Part shown: piece after piece, positions 1-8,416 of the stretch | Layout: every line of letters starts with the position of its first letter | Numbering within the stretch: the stretch's first letter is position 1 | DNA from: Chitinophagaceae bacterium | GTDB lineage: Bacteria > Bacteroidota > Bacteroidia > Chitinophagales > Chitinophagaceae | Direction: 5' to 3' | Assembly (NCBI GenBank): GCA_014379965.1 | Contig: JACMKU010000220.1 | Span: 1-41,412 of the forward strand | Length of the DNA stretch: 41,412 nucleotides | Translations under genes and position numbers: made by a program | The notes under the pieces: model-generated | Database searches by the model: none | The model's input: only the letters and a program-made list of their open reading frames with translations | What the model was told of the DNA's origin: nothing

Positions 1-660
1 ATTCGCGCCGCAATAAAAAAAATCGCATCGCCTGAACATACAGTGATGGACGCTGGGTGTGCGATTGGGAAATGGCTTCCAGTATTGTCACCATTGTTCA
101 AAAAAGTCGTTGCGGTCGATATTTCGAAGAAGAATCTGCAGATCGCAGAAAGCAAGCATCCGCAATTGGAAAACGTGGAATACCTACGCGCCGATATGTC
201 GTCCAGGATAGAGCTACCGGCCTGCGACGTGGCAGTTTGCATTAACGCGATATTGACGGATTCGCAAAAGAAAAGAAAAGCTTTCTTCGCCAACCTTGGT
301 GCGAGTGTAAGAGAGAATGGGCATTTAGTTCTTGTAGTACCCTCGCTAGAGTCGTGGTTGCTGACACGGATTGTTCAACACAGGTGGAAGATCGATCGGC
401 ATCTCTTCAATGATAAATTTAGCGGCAAGCAGGCATTGGAAAGGTGGGAAAATATTCGACAGGGAAATGTCGATATCGATGAGGTGCCAACCAAACATTA
501 CCTCGAGGAAGAGCTAGCTCTACTATTATCCCAGGAGGGGTTTGTGATCAAAGAGTGTTCGAAGATCGAGTACGAATGGGAAACGGAATTTGTTAAACCA
601 CCGGAATGGCTGAAGAAGCCGGGTCCGTGGGATTGGATGGCTTTGGCGAGCAGAGTTTAA
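1..660 (+). CDS. class I SAM-dependent methyltransferase, 5' end cut by window edge
   Basis: The frame is open from the first base and already encodes sequence before the first GTG/ATG (43/46), so the true start lies outside the window and the internal GTG/ATG should not be taken as the start. Visible residues 15-25 (VMDAGCAIGKW) fit the SAM-binding motif I, followed by the acidic end of strand beta2 (VVAVDIS) and a motif II-like stretch (YLRADMS, then DVAVCINAIL). This is the Rossmann-fold methyltransferase pattern. The C-terminal 100 residues (GKQALERWENIRQGNVDIDEVPTK region) show no substrate-defining motif I recognise, so the substrate is unknown. The stop is followed 20 bp later by hairpin element A. 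Confidence 0.75.
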   Translation: MRAAIKKIASPEHTVMDAGCAIGKWLPVLSPLFKKVVAVDISKKNLQIAESKHPQLENVEYLRADMSSRIELPACDVAVCINAILTDSQKKRKAFFANLGASVRENGHLVLVVPSLESWLLTRIVQHRWKIDRHLFNDKFSGKQALERWENIRQGNVDIDEVPTKHYLEEELALLLSQEGFVIKECSKIEYEWETEFVKPPEWLKKPGPWDWMALASRV

Positions 661-679
661 ATATTGCGAAGATGAAAAT

Positions 680-822
680 GGGAATCAGGAATTGGGAATC
701 GGGAATTTGGAATTAGGTCCTCGAGCAGAAAGAGTATGTACTATCTTCTTTAGGCATACCCGATTCCCGATTCCCAATTCCTGATTCCCGATTCCCGATT
801 CCCAATTCCCGTTCCCGATTCC
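680..822. repeat. hairpin element A, GGGAATCG-word family
   Basis: The left arm (680-718) iterates GGGAATCGGGAATT-like words and the right arm (759-822) iterates the complement (CCCGATTCCCAATTCC). The apex 719-758 (TCCTCGAGC..AAGAGTAT..TACTATCT..TTTAGGCATA) recurs almost unchanged in element C at 3471-3508. It lies between two genes in the same direction. Confidence 0.85.
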
Positions 823-901
823 TGGTCCAGTTGCACGAACACAAACCACCTTACTCCCACCTGTGGAAAAGTTTCGCTCTTCCGTATGACCATCAATCCT
901 C

Positions 902-909
902 TATATTGT
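902..909 (+). promoter_or_regulatory. candidate -7 element (TATATTGT)
   Basis: Resembles the Bacteroidota -7 consensus TAnnTTTG and lies 16 bp before the ATG of the SirB1-type gene. No clear -33 TTG box was identified. Confidence 0.4.
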
Positions 910-925
910 GTAATAATCACCATTA

Positions 926-1792
926 ATGGAAAACAATAAAGAGATTTCTGCCTTGTTTCTCCTGCTAGATGACCCTGATGAAGAAGTGTTTGATGCCGTA
1001 TCTCAGAAGATCGTCGACTACGGCAAACCGATCATTCCAAACCTGGAGCATCTTTGGGAAACCACGCCGGACGAACAGACACAGGAGCGCATCGAAATAT
1101 TGATTCACCGACTGCACTATCGCGATCTTACCGAAGATTTTCGACAGTGGAACGTCTCCGGCCACCACGACCTTATGCTCGGCGCGCTCCTGGCCTGCAA
1201 GTTTCAATACCCGGACCTTTCCACTACACCCGTATTGCAAGAAATAGAGAAAGTGCGTCGTAATATCTGGCTCGAATTGAATAACTACCTCACTCCACTC
1301 GAGCAGATTAATATTGTGACCAGCATATTATATAGTTATTATGGTCTCAAAGGAAATGAGACCAACTATAAAGAACCGAATGAATTCCTTCTGCATAAGA
1401 CACTCGAGGCCAAGAGAGGCAACCAGATCAGCAATGGCATTCTATACCTCATGTTGTGTGAACTCCTCGACATTCCGGTGAAGGCCATCAACATTCCAAA
1501 GCAATTCATCATTGCCTATTTCAAACCCGGCTATTCTGAAGAGAACTTACCTAACCCTTTTCATAAGATCGAATTCTTCATCGATCCTACTTCCGGACAG
1601 GTCTTCACGCACCAGGATGTAGAAAATTATTTTAAGCGCGTCTCAGTGCCGCCAGTTGGAGCCTACTTCAAACCACAACCAAATAAAAAAGTAATTAAAC
1701 AGCTGCTGGAAGAATTCAGCAAGTGTTTTGATTCGGAGAAGGAGTTGTATAAGCAGAAAGAGTTGCTTGCCTTAGCAGCGTTACTCGATTGA
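926..1792 (+). CDS. SirB1-type transglutaminase-like protein
   Basis: 288 residues. The N-terminal 90 residues are acidic and helical with a HEAT-like look (LLDDPDEEVFDAVSQKIVDYG). The central part (about 95-215: RNIWLELNNYLTPLEQI, LHKTLEAKRGNQISNGILY, LLDIPVKAINIPKQFIIAY) matches the SirB1 / Transglut_core2 family, in which an LxxVLxxRRGNPISLGILYL-like segment and a following FxDPxxG segment (here FIDPTSG) are typical. The usual L-Y-L-x-L-C pattern after the RGN box is kept (ILYLMLCELL). The biochemical role of this family is not established. It is a single gene bounded by elements A and B. Confidence 0.7.
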   Translation: MENNKEISALFLLLDDPDEEVFDAVSQKIVDYGKPIIPNLEHLWETTPDEQTQERIEILIHRLHYRDLTEDFRQWNVSGHHDLMLGALLACKFQYPDLSTTPVLQEIEKVRRNIWLELNNYLTPLEQINIVTSILYSYYGLKGNETNYKEPNEFLLHKTLEAKRGNQISNGILYLMLCELLDIPVKAINIPKQFIIAYFKPGYSEENLPNPFHKIEFFIDPTSGQVFTHQDVENYFKRVSVPPVGAYFKPQPNKKVIKQLLEEFSKCFDSEKELYKQKELLALAALLD

Positions 1793-1795
1793 AGG

Positions 1796-1921
1796 CGTTT
1801 AACGTTTAAGGGTTTAACGTACTTCAATTCGATCGTATCCTTCGCTTCTCGAAGAGCCGCTAAATCAGAAATGAATTTTCGCAGTGAGAACGTTAAACGT
1901 TAAACCCTTAAACGTTAAACG
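1796..1921. repeat. hairpin element B, GTTTAACG-word family
   Basis: Left arm 1796-1820 (CGTTTAACGTTTAAGGG..) and right arm 1890-1921 (..CCCTTAAACGTTAAACG) are near-perfect inverted copies around a 70-base apex. The apex resembles that of element D (TTCGATC, CCTTCG.TTCTCG, GAAATG..TTTT in the same order). It fills the gap between two convergent genes and its right arm contains the stop codon of the following minus-strand gene. Confidence 0.9.
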
Positions 1922-3357
1922 CTGAGACTCCCCCAACCAGTGCGATACTCGCGCCTCACGAACTGATTCGCCTCATCAAAATTCGTCACCTTCATATTCT
2001 TCGCGTCCCACAGGAGTTTTTTGCGCCCAAGGTATTTATCACCCCATCCCGTGAGCTTGGGATTCTGCATCATCCAACTACGTATTGCGAGGTTACCCAT
2101 GAGTATGCTTTCTGTAAAAGGTCCTGCATACTCGAAAGGAGAACTTGTGATTCCTTTGCCGTAACCTGCGATACATGCGTTCACCCACTGCACATAATGT
2201 CCTTCGGGAACGCGCTTGAGTGTTGGCTTTGGCATCGGTTTCTCCTTCATCAATCGCGTAGGAAGTAACCTTGGATTTGCACCATAGCAATCCATAAGAA
2301 GTTTTCCTTTCTTGCCTATGAATAATACACCGCCGTCCCAGTTGCCGAACTCTTCTCCTGGAAGTAGTTCGTCGGGTCTTGCAGGAAGCAGCCCGCCATC
2401 ATGCCATGAGACCTTTATATTTCCCTTGCCATCCTTCCGCGGATAATTCAGGTGAATGATAGATGAAGGAGGACAGCTATCGATATAATTTCCTTCCGCC
2501 CACATGTCCTTCCAGACATTGCTCACACTGCACTCAGCTGAACTTGGATAGTCGATCGGCAATATTCTATAGATAGGATCCATGATGTGACAAGCCATAT
2601 CCCCTAGCGCGCCTGTGCCAAAAGCCCACCATCCCCTCCAGTTAAATGGAACATAAGCGGGGTGATAGTCGACCCATTTCGCAGGTCCGAGCCAAAGATC
2701 CCAGTTCAGTTCCTTAGGAATATCGTGCTTTCCCGTTGGTGCAGGTATGCCCTGCGGCCATACGGGCCTATTTGTCCATGCATGCGCTTCGATCACATCT
2801 CCTATCATACCGGCCATGTACATCTCTTTCGCCTGACGCACACCATCGCCCGATCCACCCTGGTTGCCCATCTGGGTGACGACTTTATACTTTTTCGCAG
2901 CTTGCGTAAGCACTCTTGCTTCATAGATATCATGTGTCAATGGCTTTTGAGTATAGACGTGCTTACCTAATTGCATTGCCGCGAGGGTAGCGACAGCATG
3001 CGTATTGTCGGGTGTAGATATGGAACAGGCATCGATCCTGCTTTTTTCTTTGTCTAGCATCTCCCTGTAGTCTGCATAGTACGGGGCTGAGGGGTAACTC
3101 TTACGACTTTCCGCCGCCTGTCGTTCGTCGACATCACAAAGAGCCACGATATTCACATTCGGACTTTTCGCGAATTCCTGCAAGTCACTCCTGCCCTTAC
3201 CACCTACACCGATACCTGCGATGTTTAGCTTGTCACTTGGAGCCACATGCCCGCGGCCGAGTACGTGCCTGGGCACTATGAAAAAACTTCCACCAACGAT
3301 GGCGGTGTTGCGGATGAAGCGTCTACGGGATGCGCTGAAGGGCAGTTTATTTTTCAT
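1915..3357 (-). CDS. Gfo/Idh/MocA-family oxidoreductase with twin-arginine signal
   Basis: 480 residues from the ATG at 3357. The N-terminus has a Tat-type signal (SRRRFIRNTAIVGG, residues 10-23). A Rossmann nucleotide-binding start follows (KLNIAGIGVGGKG, 43-55). The active-site lysine motif, usually EKP, appears as QKP (137-139), and a downstream GDMACHIMD segment carries the conserved histidine. This family oxidises or rearranges sugars and related polyols with NAD(P); the Tat-exported, 450-residue form is common in Bacteroidota and Planctomycetes. The substrate is not readable from sequence. The open frame extends 50 codons further upstream, but that stretch only translates the GGGAATCG repeats (FPIPNSRFPIP) and is rejected. 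The last codons (SV stop) come from element B. Confidence 0.88.
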   Translation of the reverse strand: MKNKLPFSASRRRFIRNTAIVGGSFFIVPRHVLGRGHVAPSDKLNIAGIGVGGKGRSDLQEFAKSPNVNIVALCDVDERQAAESRKSYPSAPYYADYREMLDKEKSRIDACSISTPDNTHAVATLAAMQLGKHVYTQKPLTHDIYEARVLTQAAKKYKVVTQMGNQGGSGDGVRQAKEMYMAGMIGDVIEAHAWTNRPVWPQGIPAPTGKHDIPKELNWDLWLGPAKWVDYHPAYVPFNWRGWWAFGTGALGDMACHIMDPIYRILPIDYPSSAECSVSNVWKDMWAEGNYIDSCPPSSIIHLNYPRKDGKGNIKVSWHDGGLLPARPDELLPGEEFGNWDGGVLFIGKKGKLLMDCYGANPRLLPTRLMKEKPMPKPTLKRVPEGHYVQWVNACIAGYGKGITSSPFEYAGPFTESILMGNLAIRSWMMQNPKLTGWGDKYLGRKKLLWDAKNMKVTNFDEANQFVRREYRTGWGSLSV

Positions 3358-3423
3358 GTGCACGTTCTTTGGAAGGAAGTTAATGGGAACTCTGTTAATG
3401 GTCAAATATTTTTGGCTTTGCAG

Positions 3424-3619
3424 GTCGGAATCGGGAATTGGGAATCGGGAATTGGGAATCGGGAATCGGGTCCTCGAGCGGCAAGAGTATTTACTATCTT
3501 TAGGCATACCCGATTCCCGATTCCAAGCCTTTGCGAGGCTACGACGGGCACGGCCCGATTACCGATTACTGATTACCGATTACAGATTCCCGATCCCCGA
3601 TTACCAATTCCTAATTCCT
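3424..3619. repeat. hairpin element C, GGGAATCG-word family, compound
   Basis: Left arm 3426-3470 iterates GGGAATCGGGAATT. The apex 3471-3508 matches that of element A. A first right arm (3509-3524, CCCGATTCCCGATTCC) is followed by a 31-base insert (3525-3555) and a second, diverged right arm of GATTACCGATTACT-type words (3556-3619). It lies between divergent genes, ending 6 bp before the csaA start, so it cannot be simply a terminator. Confidence 0.85.
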
Positions 3620-3625
3620 TTCACA

Positions 3626-3955
3626 ATGATAACTTGGGATGATTTTGAAAAAATTGACATTCGAGTTGGAACCATCACGGCGGCAGATGAGTTTCCCAAA
3701 GCTAGGAAACCGGCCTACCAATTAACTATCGACTTCGGGGCGCTCGGCATCAAGAGATCTTCTGCCCAGATAACAGTTCACTATACCCGGGAGGAACTTG
3801 TGAACCGCCAGGTAGTCGCCGACGTCAACTTCCCGCCGAAGCAGATCGGCGGCTTCATAAGCGAGTGTTTGGTGCTTGGCGTCTATGATGACAACAATGA
3901 TGTAATTTTATTACAGCCGGCAAAGCCTGTGGTTAACGGAAGAAAAATTGGCTGA
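3626..3955 (+). CDS. csaA: CsaA-type tRNA-binding-domain protein
   Basis: 109 residues, the usual CsaA length of about 110. The whole protein is one OB-fold tRNA-binding domain: WDDFEKIDIRVGTI at the start, FPKARKPAYQLTIDFG, KRSSAQIT, and the C-terminal ECLVLGVYDDNNDVILLQP block. CsaA is described as a chaperone-like, secretion-related protein in Bacillus that also binds tRNA; its role here is inferred from family only. The ATG at 3626 follows element C directly, and the gene overlaps the next one by 8 bp, suggesting co-transcription and coupled translation. Confidence 0.9.
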   Translation: MITWDDFEKIDIRVGTITAADEFPKARKPAYQLTIDFGALGIKRSSAQITVHYTREELVNRQVVADVNFPPKQIGGFISECLVLGVYDDNNDVILLQPAKPVVNGRKIG

Positions 3956-4445
3956 CACATACACTACATATTATCATTCACCGGTAGGGCTCTTGAAGAT
4001 TTCCGGCACGGAACACTTTATTTCCGACGTGAGTTTTCATGATAACACTGAACGAGCGGTTGGCAACAAGAAACATCTTCCACCCATGCTGATCCAATGC
4101 ATCGAACAACTCATCCAATACTTCCAGGGCGAAAGAAGAATTTTTGAATTGCCTATTAGCCAGGAGGGCACGGCGTTTCAGCAACAGGTCTGGAACGAAC
4201 TGGCGGTGATACCCTACGGTCGGACGATAAGCTATCTCGAGCTGGCAATCAAAACGGGTGATCCGAAAGCTACGCGTGCCGTGGCCAATGCTAATGGCAA
4301 GAATAATGTAGCCATCATCATACCCTGTCACCGCGTGATCGGCTCCAACAAGGCACTGGTCGGCTATGGCGGGGGATTATGGAGAAAGAAATGGTTGCTT
4401 GAACTGGAGATGAAGATCGCACATGGGGTGCAGACGCTCTTTTAG
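3948..4445 (+). CDS. ogt: methylated-DNA--protein-cysteine methyltransferase
   Basis: 165 residues from a TTG start that overlaps the csaA stop. It transfers the methyl group of O6-methylguanine in DNA to its own cysteine, a suicide repair reaction. The acceptor motif IPCHRV is at 126-130 (Cys127, His128). The HTH region with the arginine finger is visible (GRTISYLELAIKTGDPKATRAV, Arg110), and the active-site flank VGYGGGLWRKKWLLELE follows. The N-terminal domain is the short variant common outside enterics. No Ada N-terminal zinc domain is present, so this is Ogt/MGMT rather than Ada. No ATG exists nearby in frame, and the overlap supports TTG. Confidence 0.92.
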   Translation: MADTYTTYYHSPVGLLKISGTEHFISDVSFHDNTERAVGNKKHLPPMLIQCIEQLIQYFQGERRIFELPISQEGTAFQQQVWNELAVIPYGRTISYLELAIKTGDPKATRAVANANGKNNVAIIIPCHRVIGSNKALVGYGGGLWRKKWLLELEMKIAHGVQTLF

Positions 4446-4455
4446 ATGTTCTGAC

Positions 4456-4589
4456 AACGTTTAACGTTTAAGGGTTTAACGTTTAACGTTCTTTATTCGA
4501 TCAACCCTTCGATTCTCGGTCAATCACTAATATGAAATGTTTTTCCCGTCTTAAGAACGTTAAACGTTAAACTCTTAAACGTTAAACGT
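4456..4589. repeat. hairpin element D, GTTTAACG-word family
   Basis: Left arm 4456-4491 and right arm 4556-4589 are inverted copies of the GTTTAACGTTTAAGGG word string. The apex starts TTCTTTATTCGATC, as in element B. It fills the gap between convergent ogt and cdd, and abuts the cdd stop codon at 4590. Confidence 0.9.
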
Positions 4590-5081
4590 CTAAACCAACT
4601 CGTCGGGAGTAAACGCAAACGGCAACAATTGAGAAGTGCTGCTAACTACAATGATCTTTCCTGACTGCCCGCCGAGGATAAGACGGAGCGGACGTTTTCC
4701 CCTTACTTCATATTCCTGTAAAGCCTGGCGGCACATGCCACAGGGAGATATGGGTCGATCACTTTTCGTTCCATCATTTTTATTATCATAACTAATCGCC
4801 ATCGTTTCGATTGCAGAGTTTGGAAACAACGCAGCGGCAGAGGCAAGAAGTGAACGCTCTGCGCAAATGCCAACGGGAAAGGATGCATTCTCCTGGTTAG
4901 TGCCGGTAATGAGATCACCATCGACGGTCCTCGCTACGGCACCCACATGAAATCGGGAGTAGGGCGCATACGCTCCAGCGGTGCTGTGCCTGGCCTTACT
5001 CAATAATTCTGCATCGGGCTTGTTCAATTCCTTTATGTCGTCATAGACCTCATAACTGAATTCAAACTTCTTTTCTTTCAT
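4590..5081 (-). CDS. cdd: cytidine deaminase
   Basis: 163 residues. Hydrolyses cytidine/deoxycytidine to uridine/deoxyuridine in pyrimidine salvage. Zinc ligands and catalytic glutamate are visible: CAE at 73-75 (Cys73, Glu75) and PCGMC at 113-117 (Cys114, Cys117). The substrate-binding NQENASFPVG segment precedes the CAE motif. The AYAPYSRFHVGA start of the fold is intact. The length is slightly above the 130-residue tetrameric form because of a longer N-terminus. It ends against element D and starts about 60 bp from the signal peptidase terminator. Confidence 0.93.
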   Translation of the reverse strand: MKEKKFEFSYEVYDDIKELNKPDAELLSKARHSTAGAYAPYSRFHVGAVARTVDGDLITGTNQENASFPVGICAERSLLASAAALFPNSAIETMAISYDNKNDGTKSDRPISPCGMCRQALQEYEVRGKRPLRLILGGQSGKIIVVSSTSQLLPFAFTPDELV

Positions 5082-5102
5082 ATTCCTAAGATACTAACAA
5101 TT

Positions 5103-5135
5103 GTAAATAATAAACCCTCCGCCATCGCGGAGGGT
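5103..5135 (-). terminator. rho-independent terminator of the signal peptidase gene
   Basis: Perfect 9-bp stem (5114-5122 with 5127-5135, ACCCTCCGC/GCGGAGGGT) and a 4-base loop. Read on the minus strand it is followed by TTTATTATTT, and it lies 10 bp beyond the lepB stop. Confidence 0.8.
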
Positions 5136-5144
5136 CTACCCATA

Positions 5145-6662
5145 TTATTTAACCATATTGAACAATCGCTTCCATCGCGGGCCATTCTCCCAGCTAAACC
5201 AGATCATCCATGCCTTACCTACGATCCGGTCCTCTGGAACAAAACCCCAGAACCTTGAATCCTGTGATCCCTGGCGGTTGTCACCCATCATCCAGAAGTA
5301 ATCCATTTTGAAAGTATACTGCGTCGTCTCCTTCCCATTGAGGAAATATTTTCCATTGGCGGAACTAAAATCGTTCTTCTCATACACCCTAATGGCTCTC
5401 TCGTAAATTGAGTAATTCTCATCAGTCAAAGTTATAGTGGCGCCTTTCTTAGGTATCCAGATGGGACCGAATGCATCAACAGACCATTTGTGGGTGGTAT
5501 CGTATGGAAAAAATTCCGTGGGGTCAGGAGAGTCAAATATGGAAAGTTGAACAGCCTCAACAAATTCAGATTTTTCAAGCAACTTTTTTTCATCCTGCGT
5601 GAGATTGATATCGTAATGCGATGGAGTCGCCAACTCTCTAAAGTCATTTTCATTAATTAAGATACCCAATTCTTTCAAGTTGTCTCTATCGAGGTATCTA
5701 TTAGCTTTGGCCTTCACCAGGTAGTGCCTTCCGGCTTCTGGAGGGACCGGTTGTAACTTTCCATTGATAAATACATCCCCTGCTATTATTTGTAGGCTAT
5801 CGCCCGCGACTCCTACACACCGCTTGATGTAGTTGTCTGTCTTGTCAACAGGGTGTACAACCAGGGGTTTGAACTCATCGTCAAGCATGACCCTTTCGCG
5901 CCCTAATTTTCGAACGAAGGCATAATAAGGTTGCGCGGATTCAAAACCCTCACGATGAATTACCGTATCTCCCGCGGGGAAATTAAAAACAACTACGTCA
6001 CCTCTCTTTGGCAGGCTCGCGAACCACCTCGTATATGGCAATTTGATTGCCTCCGAATATGACTTGGTATTTAGAACAGGTAAATAATTATGAACGAACG
6101 GAACCGAGAGAGGTGTATTGGGAATTCGAGGACCATAACTCAGCTTACTTACAAAGAGAAAGTCTCTTACCAACAAGGTCTTCTCCATCGAACCTGAAGG
6201 AATGGTATAGGCCTCGAAAATGAAAGTACGTATAAGCGTCGCGGCTACGATGGCAAAAACAGCAGCATCCACCCACTCTCTCCAGCTTGGTTTCTTGTGT
6301 CGCCTCACTGCTTCCGGACCGATAAACTTCACATCTTCCTTACTTCCTAACCATGGAAAATAAAAGAACGGAACGAGTGCAGCCATAGTGTGATGACGTA
6401 AGGAAAACTGACCGAAAGCCTTTGCGAATTCGATAAATATGCCAGGAGTGATAAACCACCCTACTACCGGTATGAATTGCCAGAACACCCAATGCTTAGG
6501 CCGTCCCGCGATCTCCTGCATGACCCAGGTATTGTAGAAAGGAACATATGCTTTCCATGCCGGTACACCCGCCTTGACGAAAAGTTTGGCTAATCCAAAA
6601 GAAGGAAGTAGTACCTGGAGCGTTCCTATGAAGTAAATGATCAATAAATGTTTGATGGGCAT
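5145..6662 (-). CDS. lepB: signal peptidase I, long Bacteroidota form
   Basis: 505 residues. Cleaves signal peptides of Sec/Tat-exported proteins at the outer face of the inner membrane. The catalytic serine is in IPSGSME (Ser158) and the general-base lysine in YIKRCVGVAGD (Lys280); box E is MMGDNRQGSQDSR near the C-terminus. A hydrophobic N-terminal region (about 1-105, several membrane segments, with a WVMQEIAGRPKHW segment) precedes the transmembrane helix at 130-150. Insertions around 170-215 and 290-450 explain the length compared with about 320 residues in Escherichia coli. A TAATTTTG -7-like element lies 20 bp upstream of the ATG. Confidence 0.93.
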   Translation of the reverse strand: MPIKHLLIIYFIGTLQVLLPSFGLAKLFVKAGVPAWKAYVPFYNTWVMQEIAGRPKHWVFWQFIPVVGWFITPGIFIEFAKAFGQFSLRHHTMAALVPFFYFPWLGSKEDVKFIGPEAVRRHKKPSWREWVDAAVFAIVAATLIRTFIFEAYTIPSGSMEKTLLVRDFLFVSKLSYGPRIPNTPLSVPFVHNYLPVLNTKSYSEAIKLPYTRWFASLPKRGDVVVFNFPAGDTVIHREGFESAQPYYAFVRKLGRERVMLDDEFKPLVVHPVDKTDNYIKRCVGVAGDSLQIIAGDVFINGKLQPVPPEAGRHYLVKAKANRYLDRDNLKELGILINENDFRELATPSHYDINLTQDEKKLLEKSEFVEAVQLSIFDSPDPTEFFPYDTTHKWSVDAFGPIWIPKKGATITLTDENYSIYERAIRVYEKNDFSSANGKYFLNGKETTQYTFKMDYFWMMGDNRQGSQDSRFWGFVPEDRIVGKAWMIWFSWENGPRWKRLFNMVK

Positions 6663-6682
6663 GAACCAATTTTTATAGCGGT

Positions 6683-6690
6683 CAAAATTA
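6683..6690 (-). promoter_or_regulatory. candidate -7 element (TAATTTTG)
   Basis: Exact fit to TAnnTTTG on the minus strand, 20 bp before the lepB ATG at 6662. Confidence 0.5.
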
Positions 6691-6804
6691 TCAGAATATT
6701 CTGTTTGGTAAAATAATATGACTCAAAGTTTTGCAAAACACGGTGAGAGGCGGATTACGGCCGGTGAACGGTTGAGGTCTGGCATTTACGCACTCATAAG
6801 TTCA

Positions 6805-7971
6805 TCACCTTGGCATCACATAACTCTTAACATCCTCTGCAGTGATTTCTTTTGCCGAGAGGATAACTAGTCGCTCCACGACGTTTCGTAATTCGCGGAT
6901 GTTGCCTGTCCAGTCGTAGTCTTTGAGTAAGTGAATAGCATCGTCATCAATAGTCTTCTTTGCGATGCCATAGTCGGTGCAGATATCATCTAGGAACTGA
7001 TCAACAAGCATTGGGATATCGTCCTTTCGCTCATTTAACGAAGGAACATGAATAAGTATAACACTAAGACGATGATACAGGTCGATACGAAATGTTTTTG
7101 CATCCACTTCCTTGAGAAGGTCCTTATTCGTGGCCGCAATCACTCGTACATCAACACTGATATCCTTATCGGCGCCAACGCGAGTGATCTTGCCTTCCTG
7201 TAAGGCACGCAAAACCTTTGCCTGGGCATTGAGGCTCATATCCCCGATCTCATCGAGAAACAGCGTTCCTCCATTAGCCTGCTCAAACTTACCGATGCGC
7301 TGTTTGATAGCTGAAGTGAAAGATCCTTTTTCATGACCGAAGAGTTCGCTTTCGATAAGCTCTGTCGGTATGGCCGCACAGTTGACTTCCACCAAGGGGC
7401 CTGTAGCCCTATTACTTTTTTCATGCACCCAGCGAGCCACCAATTCCTTTCCTACACCATTTTCGCCTGTGATCAGTATCCGTGCTTCAGTTGCTGCTAC
7501 CTTATCAATGGTGTCCTTTATTTTTTTGATTGGGGCAGATGCTCCTACCATCTCCTGTACGCGGGACACCTTTCTCTTCAATACTTTCGTTTCGGTAACC
7601 AGGCTATTCCGCTCCATGGCGTTGCGGATCGTAATAAGCAGCCTGTTTAAATCGGGTGGCTTTGAGATGAAATCATAAGCACCTTTCTTCACGGCCTCGA
7701 CCGCCGTTTCGATATTACCATGCCCTGATATCATGATGATGGGCGTATCGCCATTGCTCTCCCCAGCCCTTTGAAGGAATTCGATTCCGTCCAGCTTGGG
7801 CATTTTGATGTCGCATAGGACCACGTCATATGTTTTCTCCTTGAACTTCTTCAACCCTTCCTCCCCATCAGATGCCTCATCTATTTTATAACCTTCGAAA
7901 GAGAGAATCTCTGTTAGCGTCTTACGGATTGCTTTTTCATCATCTATGATAAGAATTTCAGCCATTACCAT
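6805..7971 (-). CDS. sigma-54-type response regulator lacking a DNA-binding domain
   Basis: 388 residues from the ATG at 7971 (a second ATG is at 7965). Receiver domain 5-120 with acidic pair D10-D11, phospho-acceptor D54 and the K104 position (FISKP). AAA+ domain about 142-375 with Walker A GENGVGKE (169-176), Walker B GGTLFLDEIGD (234-244) and the arginine-finger helix region. The sigma-54-contacting GAFTGA loop reads GSFTSA (216-221). The protein stops right after the AAA+ lid (TAEDVKSYVMPR), so the usual Fis-type helix-turn-helix is absent. It probably activates sigma-54 holoenzyme from solution or via a partner. No histidine kinase gene is adjacent. Confidence 0.88.
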   Translation of the reverse strand: MVMAEILIIDDEKAIRKTLTEILSFEGYKIDEASDGEEGLKKFKEKTYDVVLCDIKMPKLDGIEFLQRAGESNGDTPIIMISGHGNIETAVEAVKKGAYDFISKPPDLNRLLITIRNAMERNSLVTETKVLKRKVSRVQEMVGASAPIKKIKDTIDKVAATEARILITGENGVGKELVARWVHEKSNRATGPLVEVNCAAIPTELIESELFGHEKGSFTSAIKQRIGKFEQANGGTLFLDEIGDMSLNAQAKVLRALQEGKITRVGADKDISVDVRVIAATNKDLLKEVDAKTFRIDLYHRLSVILIHVPSLNERKDDIPMLVDQFLDDICTDYGIAKKTIDDDAIHLLKDYDWTGNIRELRNVVERLVILSAKEITAEDVKSYVMPR

Positions 7972-7985
7972 CAAAGTTTAGGCGG

Positions 7986-7993
7986 CAAAAGTA
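7986..7993 (-). promoter_or_regulatory. candidate -7 element (TACTTTTG)
   Basis: Exact TAnnTTTG match on the minus strand, 15 bp before the response regulator ATG. The following bases (GCCGCCTAAA) resemble those after the pdhB -7 element. Confidence 0.5.
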
Positions 7994-8009
7994 ACTGAAG
8001 TTGCGGAAG

Positions 8010-8172
8010 AATTGGGATTGAGGGATGGGAATCGGCAATTAGGGATGAGGAATCGGGCTGATCCAGCCGCGAAGGCGGAATTAGGAATTGGTAATTGGGC
8101 TGTACTGTTCGATGCTAAGCGAAGGCAGGCTAATGACTAAGTGCTTTTGCTTATTGCCGATTGCTAATTGAC
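8010..8172. repeat. degenerate hairpin element E, mixed GGGAATCG / GGCAATTG words
   Basis: 8010-8098 carries loosely iterated GGGAATCGGCAATTAGGG-type words, and 8140-8172 carries the complement (TTATTGCCGATTGCTAATTG). The arms are more diverged than in other copies. The rest of the 7972-8416 gap holds a terminator and no convincing gene. Confidence 0.6.
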
Positions 8173-8202
8173 CGAACGACCGAAGAGAAACACTCACTTC
8201 TT

Positions 8203-8236
8203 CAAAAAAATAGAGGCCGGATAGAAATCCAGCCTC
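8203..8236 (-). terminator. rho-independent terminator, probably for pdhB
   Basis: Stem 8213-8222 with 8227-8236 (10 bp with one G-U pair, AGAA loop). On the minus strand it is followed by TATTTTTTT. It lies 180 bp after the pdhB stop, with only non-coding sequence between. Confidence 0.7.
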
Positions 8237-8416
8237 GTTTTAAAATCCAATATCCTATGAAAAACCATTACAAAGATGCCGTTTTCATGGTGAAAAGCTG
8301 CATGGTCTTCAAAATAAATTATTAAGAGTAATTCTACGTAATGTGTTGACAAGCTTACAGCCACAAGTCTTGCGCCAGACAGATTGATCCTTGTTAAGAA
8401 TCAGTACCCTTGCGAA

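Noticed and set aside
1796..1921. Elements as ordinary rho-independent terminators
   Set aside because: Arms are long, apexes are long and conserved, no U-tracts follow, and copies also occur between divergent genes.
3358..3507. 50-codon N-terminal extension of the Gfo/Idh/MocA frame
   Set aside because: It only translates GGGAATCG repeat words; the Tat signal starts at the ATG at 3357.
8257..8325. 22-codon frame on the + strand downstream of pdhB
   Set aside because: Too short, no family features, and it lies in the 3' region of a minus-strand gene.
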